Source of the DNA: JABIDZ01 sp964619405
GTDB taxonomy: Archaea; Iainarchaeota; Iainarchaeia; Iainarchaeales; JAAZKV01
Assembly (NCBI GenBank): GCA_964619405.1
Contig: CAZUCF010000004.1
Location: 4,738-68,737 of the forward strand
Reading direction: 5' to 3'
DNA length: 64,000 nucleotides
Shown: positions 51,692-58,942 of the stretch, piece after piece
How positions within the stretch are numbered: position 1 is the first letter of the stretch
How the letters are laid out: each line of letters opens with the position of its first letter
Notes under the pieces: generated by a model
What the model was told of the DNA's origin: nothing
Database searches by the model: none
The model's input: the letters and a program-made list of their open reading frames with translations, nothing else
Translations under genes and position numbers: made by a program

Positions 51692-52147
51692 TTATTTAAT
51701 TATTTTATCAATTTCTTTAACCAATTTATTTTTCTTATTAATTTTAACTGGCCTTAAATCTTTTAATAATTTTAATAGTTCTTTTTCATTTGTAGTCCAT
51801 TTTACATTATATTTTTTTTCAAATGCTTCACAAATTTCTGTTTGGTGATCATCAACTGCTTCACCAAACTTTTTTAACCTTGGAAACAAAATAAATTTTT
51901 TCTCCAAAGAAATTAAATCAATTATGCTTCCTACTCCAGCATGACTAATAATCACATCAGACCAAACAATTTTTTTGTTGATTTCATGAGAACTAAGTAT
52001 TTTTGAATAATTAATGTTTTTTGGTTTTAATGAACTATCGCCAATTTGAGCAAAAACTTCAAAACCTTTGAGAGAATCTATTGCTTTAATTAGTCTATCA
52101 AATGGGTAAGTTGAACCAACCATTACAAAAATCTTTTTTTTATTCAT
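51692..52147 (-). CDS. Alg13/PssE-type glycosyltransferase catalytic subunit
   Basis: 151 residues. FVMVGSTYPFDRLIKAID at the N-terminus and ISHAGVGSIIDLISLEKKFILFPR (UDP-sugar-binding GAGS/T block) match GT28 C-domain proteins of the Alg13/PssE/EpsF type. It works with the membrane-bound Alg14/PssD-like partner encoded 2 bp upstream. The complex adds the second sugar to a lipid-linked first sugar. Confidence 0.85.
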   Translation of the reverse strand: MNKKKIFVMVGSTYPFDRLIKAIDSLKGFEVFAQIGDSSLKPKNINYSKILSSHEINKKIVWSDVIISHAGVGSIIDLISLEKKFILFPRLKKFGEAVDDHQTEICEAFEKKYNVKWTTNEKELLKLLKDLRPVKINKKNKLVKEIDKIIK

Positions 52148-52149
52148 GT

Positions 52150-52593
52150 TTAATCAATTATTGAACCAATATATTTTGCTTTTGGAAAAAACTCAAGTCC
52201 TTCTTTCCATTGTACAAAAAAATAATCGCATTTTCCATAAATAAGTTTTCCACATAAAGAAGGAGAATTTATTCTAGCCAAAGATTCAATATAAATTGTT
52301 TTTATTCCAAGATAATGTCCTATTAATAGAGCAGGATAACCTATCTCCGCACCAGTACTTATTATTACGCTAGGCCTCTCCTTAATAATTATGTAGAAGC
52401 TTTGTAGGAAACTAATAATGAATCTAAAATGATTTCTTCTTGTTGGTAAAATAAAATATTTTTTTGCTTTCAAATCTAATGCATTTATTCTTTTGTCTGT
52501 TATGAAAAAATGTTCTTTTCCTTTCCAAACTTTCTCTAGTTGTAAAGCTTCAGTTAAGTGCCCTCCAGCAGAACAAGCAATGCATATTTTCAT
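52150..52593 (-). CDS. Alg14/PssD-type membrane subunit
   Basis: 147 residues. CIACSAGGHLTEALQL at the N-terminus, STGAEIGYPALLIGHYLGIKTIYIES in the middle and the FVQWKEGLEFFPKAKYIGSII end are typical Alg14/PssD. It recruits the Alg13-like subunit to the membrane. Operon with it, opposite to the other glycosyltransferase genes. Confidence 0.88.
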   Translation of the reverse strand: MKICIACSAGGHLTEALQLEKVWKGKEHFFITDKRINALDLKAKKYFILPTRRNHFRFIISFLQSFYIIIKERPSVIISTGAEIGYPALLIGHYLGIKTIYIESLARINSPSLCGKLIYGKCDYFFVQWKEGLEFFPKAKYIGSIID

Positions 52594-52769
52594 ATTAATA
52601 AGATGTTTTTAGTGGTTTTTAATTTATTGGTTTAAAACTAATATTTTGTTAGTTTGAAAATAAAGTGTGTATTACTATTGCATAATATTGTGCATTACTA
52701 ATACATGCATAAAAAAGTAGAATCAACCAAACATATACTTTTTTATATGTTTCGTTAATTATACTATTT

Positions 52770-53405
52770 ATGAATATTCCTTTACAAAAGTTGTTAAAAA
52801 AGCAATCCCAAGTTGAACTTGCTTTTTTACAAGATGAAGCACTTGAAATAGTACATTCTTTGGATGAAAATGCTGTGTTTCACGGTGGCACTTGTATTTG
52901 GCGTTGTTATAATGGAAAAAGGTTTTCTGAGGATCTTGATTTTTATTCTTCAAAAAAATTTGAAGAAAAGGATTTTTTTATTGAAGTAAAAAAAAGAGGA
53001 TTGTTTTTAACAAAATTCAGAAAAACGGATAATAGTGTTTATTCTAAAATAAGTTCTAATAGAGTAGAATGCTCTATTGAATTTGCTTTACGAAAAAAGA
53101 AAGGCATGTTACTTGATTATATTAGGGCTGATGGAAATATTAATGGTGTTTTTGGTTTATCAAAAGAGGACTTAATTATTGAAAAAGCAAATGCTTTTTC
53201 TAATAGAAAATTAGTTAGGGATATATATGATGTTTATTTTTTAACGGCAAATTGTGATATTAAAAAAATTTCTTTTGATTTAAAAAAAATAATTGAAAAT
53301 TGGTCTGAACCCGTTGATGAGAAAAATCTAAAAGCATTAATTTATTTGGGGGTAACTCCAAATTATAATCAAATGTTGCAAACCATAAAGAGGCGTCTTT
53401 TATGA
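52770..53405 (+). CDS. AbiEii-family nucleotidyltransferase toxin
   Basis: 211 residues. FHGGTCIWRCYNGKRFSEDLDFY (38-59; GG at 39-40, DxD at Asp55/Asp57) and RDIYDVYFL match the AbiEii/DUF1814 nucleotidyltransferases; relatives block tRNA charging by adding nucleotides to tRNA 3' ends. Its stop overlaps the start of the antitoxin gene (ATGA). Confidence 0.87.
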   Translation: MNIPLQKLLKKQSQVELAFLQDEALEIVHSLDENAVFHGGTCIWRCYNGKRFSEDLDFYSSKKFEEKDFFIEVKKRGLFLTKFRKTDNSVYSKISSNRVECSIEFALRKKKGMLLDYIRADGNINGVFGLSKEDLIIEKANAFSNRKLVRDIYDVYFLTANCDIKKISFDLKKIIENWSEPVDEKNLKALIYLGVTPNYNQMLQTIKRRLL

Positions 53406-53980
53406 AGTATGTTAAAGATTTTTTTGAAAAGTTTTCTAAAAAAGCCTTTTTTTCAACAAGGGATGTCAAATTATTTTTAACAAACAAGGGCGCAACTAAA
53501 TCATATGTGAGTGTTTTTTTAAATAATCTTGTTAAACAAAATAGGGTATTTAGAATTTCGCATGGTTTTTATTCTTTTGAAAAGAAAATTGATGCTGTTG
53601 AGAAAAACTTTTTCCCAGCATACCATGGTTTACAAGATGCATTAACAATTCATAATTTGTGGACACAACAATCAAATATTATATTAATAACTCCAAAAAA
53701 ATTTCGTTCTGGTGAAAGAATTGTTTCTGAAAATAAATTAATTTTAAAAAGAATTAATAGAAAAATGTTTTTTGGTTTTGAATCAATTAAAATAATTGAT
53801 TCGTGGATACTCGTTTCTGATATTGAAAAAACATTAATTGATTTTGTTTATTTTAATGAACCAATTGATAAAGAAACACTTCAAAATCTAAAAAAAAGAA
53901 TCGATAAGAAAAAGTTAAAGAAATATTTAGAATTAGTTAATAAGAAACACGTAGTAAAAATACTTGCATTAATCAAATAA
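53402..53980 (+). CDS. AbiEi-like antitoxin (wHTH)
   Basis: 192 residues. An N-terminal winged helix (FFSTRDVKLFLTNKGATKSYVSVFLNNLVKQNRV) and a later region with PKKFRSG and SDIEKTLIDFVYF fit the AbiEi type IV antitoxin family. In most AbiE systems the antitoxin gene comes first; here it follows the toxin. Confidence 0.8.
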   Translation: MKYVKDFFEKFSKKAFFSTRDVKLFLTNKGATKSYVSVFLNNLVKQNRVFRISHGFYSFEKKIDAVEKNFFPAYHGLQDALTIHNLWTQQSNIILITPKKFRSGERIVSENKLILKRINRKMFFGFESIKIIDSWILVSDIEKTLIDFVYFNEPIDKETLQNLKKRIDKKKLKKYLELVNKKHVVKILALIK

Positions 53981-53983
53981 AAT

Positions 53984-54931
53984 TTATTCTAAAATTCTTT
54001 CAAATTGCTTTTCTATTCTCTTTAAATTCATCCACTTATTTAATTTATTTCCTTTTAACCATGGTTCATTTAACATTTTCAAATACTTTTTATTGTTAGT
54101 ATCAAGGTCAATTACAACATCAACCACTTTTTTCAAATCATTATAATCATGATAATTAACAAAACTCTTTGTGTTAAAATCGCGAGAAATCTCTGGGTTA
54201 CCGAAATAAATGGGAATACTGTTTGCTAGCATTGAGTGATAGATTTTTTCTGTGGTATAACCTATTCCAAGAGAATTTTCAAATGCTATAGAGAACTTGT
54301 ATTCCTTTTGATAATTGATTATTGCTTTTCTCCAATTACCTATGTGTCTAGAAAGAAGAGAAGAAATAGAGTAATTTCTTGTTAATCCTTCTATTTTTTG
54401 AATCATTTTAGTTGTTTTCACGAGTTTTGATGAGGGCAATGGCTTACAATTATTCATGCTTTTTCCTGGAGCATCAATTCGCTTATATTGTCCTAGCTCA
54501 TTAAACAAAGCAATCCTTTCAGGAGCGTTTTTTGAGTAAATATAATTACAAAACTTTGTTTTTGAAGCAAGAATTTTTTTAGGATTATAATTTTTTGGTT
54601 TCAACAAGTTTTCTCCAGCACCAAAATAAACATATAATGGTAACCTCAAATATTTTTCATTTTTAATTTTTTCCTCATAATTAAAACCAAATGCATAATC
54701 ACATTTTTTCATATCAATTCTAACATTTTCTCCTGTCCAAAAAACTTTTGTTCCACTAAATTCAACAGGTGGAATTTTTCCAATATTTTTCCCATCAACA
54801 AAACAAGAAAAGAATAATACTTCAGCTTCTTCCTCAGAAACTATTTTGCAATCAAATTTCTTCAAAGTATTTCTAAAAAAATCGTCTTCTTTGTTTTCTC
54901 GCGGCCAATACTTAAAACAAATTTTTTTCAT
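53984..54931 (-). CDS. Alpha-1,3-fucosyltransferase family (GT10)
   Basis: 315 residues. FWTGENVRIDMKKCDYAFGF and the donor-binding FSIAFENSLGIGYTTEKIYHSMLANSIPIYFG followed by FVNYHDY are the GT10 signature. It uses GDP-fucose, which Gmd and Fcl upstream could supply, or a related GDP-6-deoxysugar such as colitose. No signal or TM segment is visible, so it acts in the cytoplasm on the growing glycan. It sits among toxin-antitoxin genes away from the main glycan cluster. Confidence 0.9.
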   Translation of the reverse strand: MKKICFKYWPRENKEDDFFRNTLKKFDCKIVSEEEAEVLFFSCFVDGKNIGKIPPVEFSGTKVFWTGENVRIDMKKCDYAFGFNYEEKIKNEKYLRLPLYVYFGAGENLLKPKNYNPKKILASKTKFCNYIYSKNAPERIALFNELGQYKRIDAPGKSMNNCKPLPSSKLVKTTKMIQKIEGLTRNYSISSLLSRHIGNWRKAIINYQKEYKFSIAFENSLGIGYTTEKIYHSMLANSIPIYFGNPEISRDFNTKSFVNYHDYNDLKKVVDVVIDLDTNNKKYLKMLNEPWLKGNKLNKWMNLKRIEKQFERILE

Positions 54932-54961
54932 AATAATTGAATGTTATTTGAAGTTTTTAAT

Positions 54962-55279
54962 TTATTGGTTTAATAGTAAATTTATTTCGTTTATTGATTC
55001 GTTTAGTATTTTGTTATTTGTTATTCCAATTTGGCTTATAATTATTTTTTTACTAATAGGCATTATTTTGTCTATTCTAATATAACTTTTTTGGGCTATT
55101 TGTCCTTCTGTAATATCTTCGTGGTCTATTTTTATTGAATATTCATTTTTTTGTTTTGTTGTTATTGGTGCGACAACAATATCTTCTTTTGTTTTATTAT
55201 AATAATTATTTGATAGTATTATTGCTGGTCGGACTTTTGTGGCGCTAAAATCAGAGTGTGGGCAAGGAAAAAGAATTAT
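54962..55279 (-). CDS. MazF/PemK-like toxin frame with no canonical start
   Basis: The frame (open from 55321) reads EYLQKEIILFPCPHSDF, then KVRPAIILSNNYYN and VVAPITTK, the MazF/PemK core, down to TAA at 54962. There is no ATG, GTG or TTG before the core; ATA 55279 or ATT 55276 are the nearest candidates. A one-base change in the A5 run after the ATG at about 55300 would put it in frame with the upstream RHH antitoxin, so a frameshift or a sequencing error is also possible. Possible pseudogene. Confidence 0.65.
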   Translation of the reverse strand: MILFPCPHSDFSATKVRPAIILSNNYYNKTKEDIVVAPITTKQKNEYSIKIDHEDITEGQIAQKSYIRIDKIMPISKKIIISQIGITNNKILNESINEINLLLNQ

Positions 55280-55623
55280 TTCTTTTTGTAAGTATTCTTT
55301 TTCATTATTTTTACCCTTTCTTTATCATCTTCGCCAGCATAAAATTCTTTTAGTGAATTCATGTTATGTTTGTTTAGATCACTAAAGTCATCTGACATAT
55401 TCAATTTGCCTTCTTTTATAAGTTTTTTTAATAATTCGTTGATTGCCGTTTTGTTGTAATCGTTTTGTTCTATTGCTTTTGTTACTTTTTTTGTTATTTT
55501 TATTGTTTCAATTCTTTTTTTTAAAAATGCCCTAGTTTCTTCCGACCAATTCACTTCCTTAAATTTGTTCATTTCTTTTTTCATGTCTTTTGGAATAGAC
55601 AAAGTTAAAGTTACACTATTCAT
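55276..55623 (-). CDS. RHH-type antitoxin of a MazF-like system
   Basis: 115 residues. The N-terminus SVTLTLSIPKDMKKEMNKF resembles archaeal RHH antitoxins (VapB/RelB type); the acidic stretch NMSDDFSDLNKHN near residue 80 may bind the toxin. Its 3' end overlaps the MazF-like frame. An AATATTAGTG-type inverted sequence just upstream of the ATG may be its operator. Confidence 0.7.
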   Translation of the reverse strand: MNSVTLTLSIPKDMKKEMNKFKEVNWSEETRAFLKKRIETIKITKKVTKAIEQNDYNKTAINELLKKLIKEGKLNMSDDFSDLNKHNMNSLKEFYAGEDDKERVKIMKKNTYKKK

Positions 55624-55686
55624 ACTAAATACACTAATATTAGTGTATTATTTTAAATATATGGTTTTTAGAATTGAGTTTAAATA

Positions 55687-55893
55687 TCAAAATATTTTGT
55701 CGTGATGATCAAAATCTTTGAATATTATTGTTTCTTTTGTTAGTTTGAAAATAAGCACCAAAATTTTGTCTATATTAGCTCTTTTATATTCTTGTAATGG
55801 TTTTCTCAAATTTTTAAAATGATTTATTTCGTCATAATTTAAAAGTATTATTTGTTCGACTTTTTTTCTTAGTTTTTTTATTCTATCAGACAT
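55687..55893 (-). CDS. RelE/ParE-like toxin, orphan
   Basis: About 68 residues from the ATG at 55893 (nine residues longer from 55920). YKRANIDKILVLIF and the terminal FKDFDHHDKIF resemble the conserved end of archaeal RelE/ParE proteins (yRv.y....... H-D-xY). No adjacent antitoxin of a matching family is obvious, although it lies between the TumA-like and RHH genes. Confidence 0.6.
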   Translation of the reverse strand: MSDRIKKLRKKVEQIILLNYDEINHFKNLRKPLQEYKRANIDKILVLIFKLTKETIIFKDFDHHDKIF

Positions 55894-55971
55894 TTTTTTA
55901 TTTTCTGTTAAAAATTTCAATTATTAGCATAATGCCGCCAGTCAAAATTTTGAAGATTCTTTTTTCTATTA

Positions 55972-56349
55972 TTAATTTGAAGTTTTTATTTCAATCGCTT
56001 TGTATTTTGGCATTGCATAAATGGTTTGTTTTATCTTTTTGAGTGTTATTAATTCTAAATTATTCAATTGTTTTACATCTCTACTAATAGCCTCTTTTTT
56101 TCTCTTTAATTCCAAAGAAATTTTTGACAATGGCTTAGGATTTTTTTTATCTTGAAACTCAATTAAATAATTAAACAAATCTAACTTAGACGGAGATAAT
56201 AACTCATTTAATTGTTTAAAAGAATCAAGATAAATGATGTTTTGTGGATGCTTTTTTGGATTAATTTTTCCATTCAACAAGTCATCAAAATCTTTTTCAA
56301 AATTCCCGCCAACAATAATATACAATTTATCACTCTTCATAATAATCAC
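55972..56349 (-). CDS. TumA-like wHTH antitoxin (HVO_A0114 family)
   Basis: 125 residues. LDSFKQLNELLSPSKLDLFNYLIEF with ISLELKRKKEAISRDVKQLNNLELI is the winged helix of the HVO_A0114-type archaeal regulators now known as TumA antitoxins. Downstream of a TumE-like gene in the same direction, the usual order. Start at Met1 or Met4. Confidence 0.78.
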   Translation of the reverse strand: MIIMKSDKLYIIVGGNFEKDFDDLLNGKINPKKHPQNIIYLDSFKQLNELLSPSKLDLFNYLIEFQDKKNPKPLSKISLELKRKKEAISRDVKQLNNLELITLKKIKQTIYAMPKYKAIEIKTSN

Positions 56350-56394
56350 TTAACATATATGTTAATTAACCTAAGTGTTAATAAACCCTTTGTT

Positions 56395-56739
56395 TTAAAT
56401 TTTGTATTTTCTCCTATATTTTTCCAAATACTCTTTCCAATTATTCAAAATATCTTTTTTGTAGAATTGTATTGAAATTGAATTTATTTCACTAGGAAGA
56501 CAATTTTTTCCCAGACTATTTAATTCTTCAAAATATTTGTGTACATGACAAACTCCGTGTTTTCCATCATACTTTATTACCTCATAAACCTTTTCTTTTT
56601 TGTAAAAAATAAGTAATAAACAAAAATCCACGGGCTTTTTTTGATTAACATCAAAGTTAATGTCTGATATCAAAAAACATTTTGGGCGAATTCCTAAAAC
56701 CTTTTTTTTCGGCTTTGTAGAAATGATATATAAAGACAT
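56395..56739 (-). CDS. TumE-like toxin
   Basis: 114 residues. VYEVIKYDGKHGVCHVHKY (YD...H-x-H-K block) and the C-terminal YKKDILNNWKEYLEKYRRKY match the TumE (DUF6516-type) toxin family, partner of TumA. The first 15 bases of the gene form an inverted repeat with the region just before the transposase gene on the other strand. Confidence 0.72.
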   Translation of the reverse strand: MSLYIISTKPKKKVLGIRPKCFLISDINFDVNQKKPVDFCLLLIFYKKEKVYEVIKYDGKHGVCHVHKYFEELNSLGKNCLPSEINSISIQFYKKDILNNWKEYLEKYRRKYKI

Positions 56740-56763
56740 AAATAGAGGGTTGCCCCTCTATTT
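56740..56763. promoter_or_regulatory. Perfect 10-bp hairpin between tumE and the transposase
   Basis: AAATAGAGGG and CCCTCTATTT around a 4-nt loop sit in the 38-bp gap between divergent starts (tumE at 56739, transposase at 56778). It could be an operator, an IS end or a translation-blocking hairpin. The outer arms AAAGACAT/ATGTCTTT extend it. Confidence 0.6.
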
Positions 56764-56777
56764 ATTGTGATGTCTTT

Positions 56778-57686
56778 ATGAATGATATATACAATGTTAA
56801 ATTAAATAGTTTCTATCAATTGGTAGAACAGCTTTGTCAATTTGCTGGTGTGAAAAACACAAATCATTGGCATTCTAAAAAAATGTATGGCAATATCAAA
56901 CTAACATATCTCGCTTGCAAAATGCAACAACTACAAGCATCTTACAGAAGATTTATAGAAATCATTGAACAAGATGGAACACAACACATGTTGTGTTTGA
57001 AATGCATCCCCCACTTCACAACTATACAAAAATTTGTGAAACGAACGCCCAAACATTTGTTTGAACAAATGGTAAGAGCTTGTCGCAAACTCTTAAAACT
57101 AAAAAATGTTGTTGGGGCAATTGATGGAACGGGAGTTTCAAACACGAATCCAAGCCACCATTATCTTAAACGTTGTAAAGAACAAAACAACGAAATAAGC
57201 GTGAAAAACTATACAAAAACCATATTTCTCGCAGACATAAATAACAACATTATTTTGGATGTTAGAACAACATCAAAACATGAACATGAAACAACGGCAT
57301 TCAAACCCATGGTCAAACGTTTACAAAAGTGTTTGAAAACAGTGTTAGCAGACAAAGGTTATGACTCGATGTCAAACAGAAAAATATGTTGGAATAATGG
57401 AATTGATGTTCACATTCCATTTCGAAAATGGAGCGAATCAAGACATCAAGAGTTTGGAACACCATCTAAAAGAAAAATGGCTGAAAAAAAGTTTGACAAA
57501 ACTGTTTATAACCAGCGTGCGTTGATTGAATCTGTAAATTCTGCGTTCAAACAAACCCTTGGTGGGTTTGTTAGGGCTCGCAGTGCGAGCCAACAACAAA
57601 AAAGTGTTGTGTTAAAAACAATAACTTATAACATTGAACACATACAAAGAAAAATAAGAATAATGTTATTCCTAGAATTCCAATAG
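56778..57686 (+). CDS. IS5-like DDE transposase
   Basis: 302 residues. Catalytic triad blocks: VGAIDGTGVS (first Asp), VLADKGYDS (second Asp) and YNQRALIESVNSAFKQTLGG (Glu, with the usual Y-x2-R-x3-E). The frame is intact, so the element may be active. It resembles DDE_Tnp_1 transposases of archaeal IS5-type elements. Confidence 0.9.
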   Translation: MNDIYNVKLNSFYQLVEQLCQFAGVKNTNHWHSKKMYGNIKLTYLACKMQQLQASYRRFIEIIEQDGTQHMLCLKCIPHFTTIQKFVKRTPKHLFEQMVRACRKLLKLKNVVGAIDGTGVSNTNPSHHYLKRCKEQNNEISVKNYTKTIFLADINNNIILDVRTTSKHEHETTAFKPMVKRLQKCLKTVLADKGYDSMSNRKICWNNGIDVHIPFRKWSESRHQEFGTPSKRKMAEKKFDKTVYNQRALIESVNSAFKQTLGGFVRARSASQQQKSVVLKTITYNIEHIQRKIRIMLFLEFQ

Positions 57687-57693
57687 GAATTCT
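57672..57693 (+). terminator. Hairpin at the end of the transposase gene
   Basis: TAGAATTCC and GGAATTCTA around AATA form a perfect 9-bp stem that includes the stop codon; a T-rich run follows within 10 nt. It may be a terminator or a right-end structure of the element. Confidence 0.5.
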
Positions 57694-57799
57694 ACACCGC
57701 CTTTTTTTTCTTAAACTTTATTATGGTTAATTTATTCATTTAAAAAAGAATTTTTTTATTATTTTTAAATGCTTCTGGAGTTTCATGCCGGTGTTATAT

Positions 57800-58774
57800 T
57801 TAAAAAAAGAAATAAATCCCAAGAACACTAATACAAATTATCCCTTGTATTAAAAGTATTGTTGTTGTCAATTGCCATTCTTTCATTGGTTTTAATTTTA
57901 ATATTAAATGTGTTATTGAACCGCCTTTTGGATTGGCTGATAAAATTCCTTTTTTGTTTGGGATACCAAAACACTCTGACTTCATTTTGTGCTTTGCTTT
58001 TATCAAAAATTCTATGAAAAATAATGCGAATAATAATGCGCCTATTGTTTGCATGTTCCCAAGAATACTCATTACTGCTAAATTAGCGCCAACCATTAAT
58101 GTTAAAGAATCTCCACCAAAAATCTTTGCCGGAAACCAATTGTATTTCAAGAAACCTATTAAAGCACCAATCATTGCTATTCCGAGTATCATTGATGTTG
58201 TTTGTCCAGTAATAAAAGCGATTATTGTTAATGTTCCTGTTAAAATAATTCCTTGCCCTGCTTCCAAACCATTGAAACCAGCGAGCATGTTGAAAGCATT
58301 GCTAGCACCAGTAATCGCAATAGGAATTATTATTAGGGAATAAAATATTCCAAAATCAGTTAAACCAATAAAAGGAACAAACATTGTTGTTTTACCAATA
58401 CTAATAGCCATTAATGGTAGAGCAGCTAGTATTGGAAACAAAGCGTGTTGCCATTGTCTTATTCCTTTCTTCCAACCAATAATATCATCAATAAAACCAA
58501 CAAAAACAATTATTGCTATAGTAGAAAAACCAGCTAACAAGAAATCTAATTTTAATTCAAAAGCATTTAGGTATGTTGCCAAAAAAATTGCGCTGAAAAC
58601 ACCTAAAGTAAAACCAATGAAAACTATTACTCCGCCTAACTCAGCAACATTAGGCTTGCTAAATTTGTTCATGTCTTTTCCTAAAAAGTCTTGAGCATGC
58701 ATCCTCCTAATAAAAGAGGGCAACAAAAAAATTGTTAGAATAAAAGCAATTACCATTGGAACAAAATGAAACAT
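57800..58774 (-). CDS. GPT/Alg7-type sugar-1-phosphate transferase
   Basis: 324 residues with about ten TM segments. FIDDIIGW (DDxxD region, ~95), NAFNMLAGFNGLEAG (~160) and PAKIFGGDSLTLMVGA (~215) are the catalytic loops of the eukaryotic GPT/bacterial MraY/WecA superfamily, closest in order to archaeal GPT enzymes. It puts a HexNAc-1-phosphate on the polyprenyl phosphate, the first step of the glycan that AglB later transfers. Directly upstream of the AglB gene in the locus, same strand. Confidence 0.9.
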   Translation of the reverse strand: MFHFVPMVIAFILTIFLLPSFIRRMHAQDFLGKDMNKFSKPNVAELGGVIVFIGFTLGVFSAIFLATYLNAFELKLDFLLAGFSTIAIIVFVGFIDDIIGWKKGIRQWQHALFPILAALPLMAISIGKTTMFVPFIGLTDFGIFYSLIIIPIAITGASNAFNMLAGFNGLEAGQGIILTGTLTIIAFITGQTTSMILGIAMIGALIGFLKYNWFPAKIFGGDSLTLMVGANLAVMSILGNMQTIGALLFALFFIEFLIKAKHKMKSECFGIPNKKGILSANPKGGSITHLILKLKPMKEWQLTTTILLIQGIICISVLGIYFFF

Positions 58775-58942
58775 GATATAATTAAGCTATTTTTAATTTA
58801 TAAATATTGTTTTTAGAATATTTTAAACTAATTAATTATTTACTAATTTTTTTTGAGTTTAACTATTAATTTGTAATTGTTTTTTTTGTATTAATTTGCT
58901 TTTAATTTAAGTTAATTTTTTTCTAACTATTTTTTATCAAAA

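Larger units (their letters stand above)
56732..57693 (+). mobile_element. DDE insertion sequence (IS5-like), ends uncertain
   Basis: The transposase gene is bracketed by a long palindrome on the left (AAAGACAT...ATGTCTTT at 56732-56777, with a perfect AAATAGAGGG/CCCTCTATTT core) and a TAGAATTCC/GGAATTCTA hairpin on the right (about 57672-57693). These are not inverted copies of each other, so they are not standard terminal repeats. I could not find a target-site duplication. The true ends are not resolved. Confidence 0.55.

Noticed and set aside
56732..57693. Target-site duplication and terminal inverted repeats for the IS
   Set aside because: Left and right palindromes do not match each other, and no flanking short duplication was convincing, so exact ends are not claimed.
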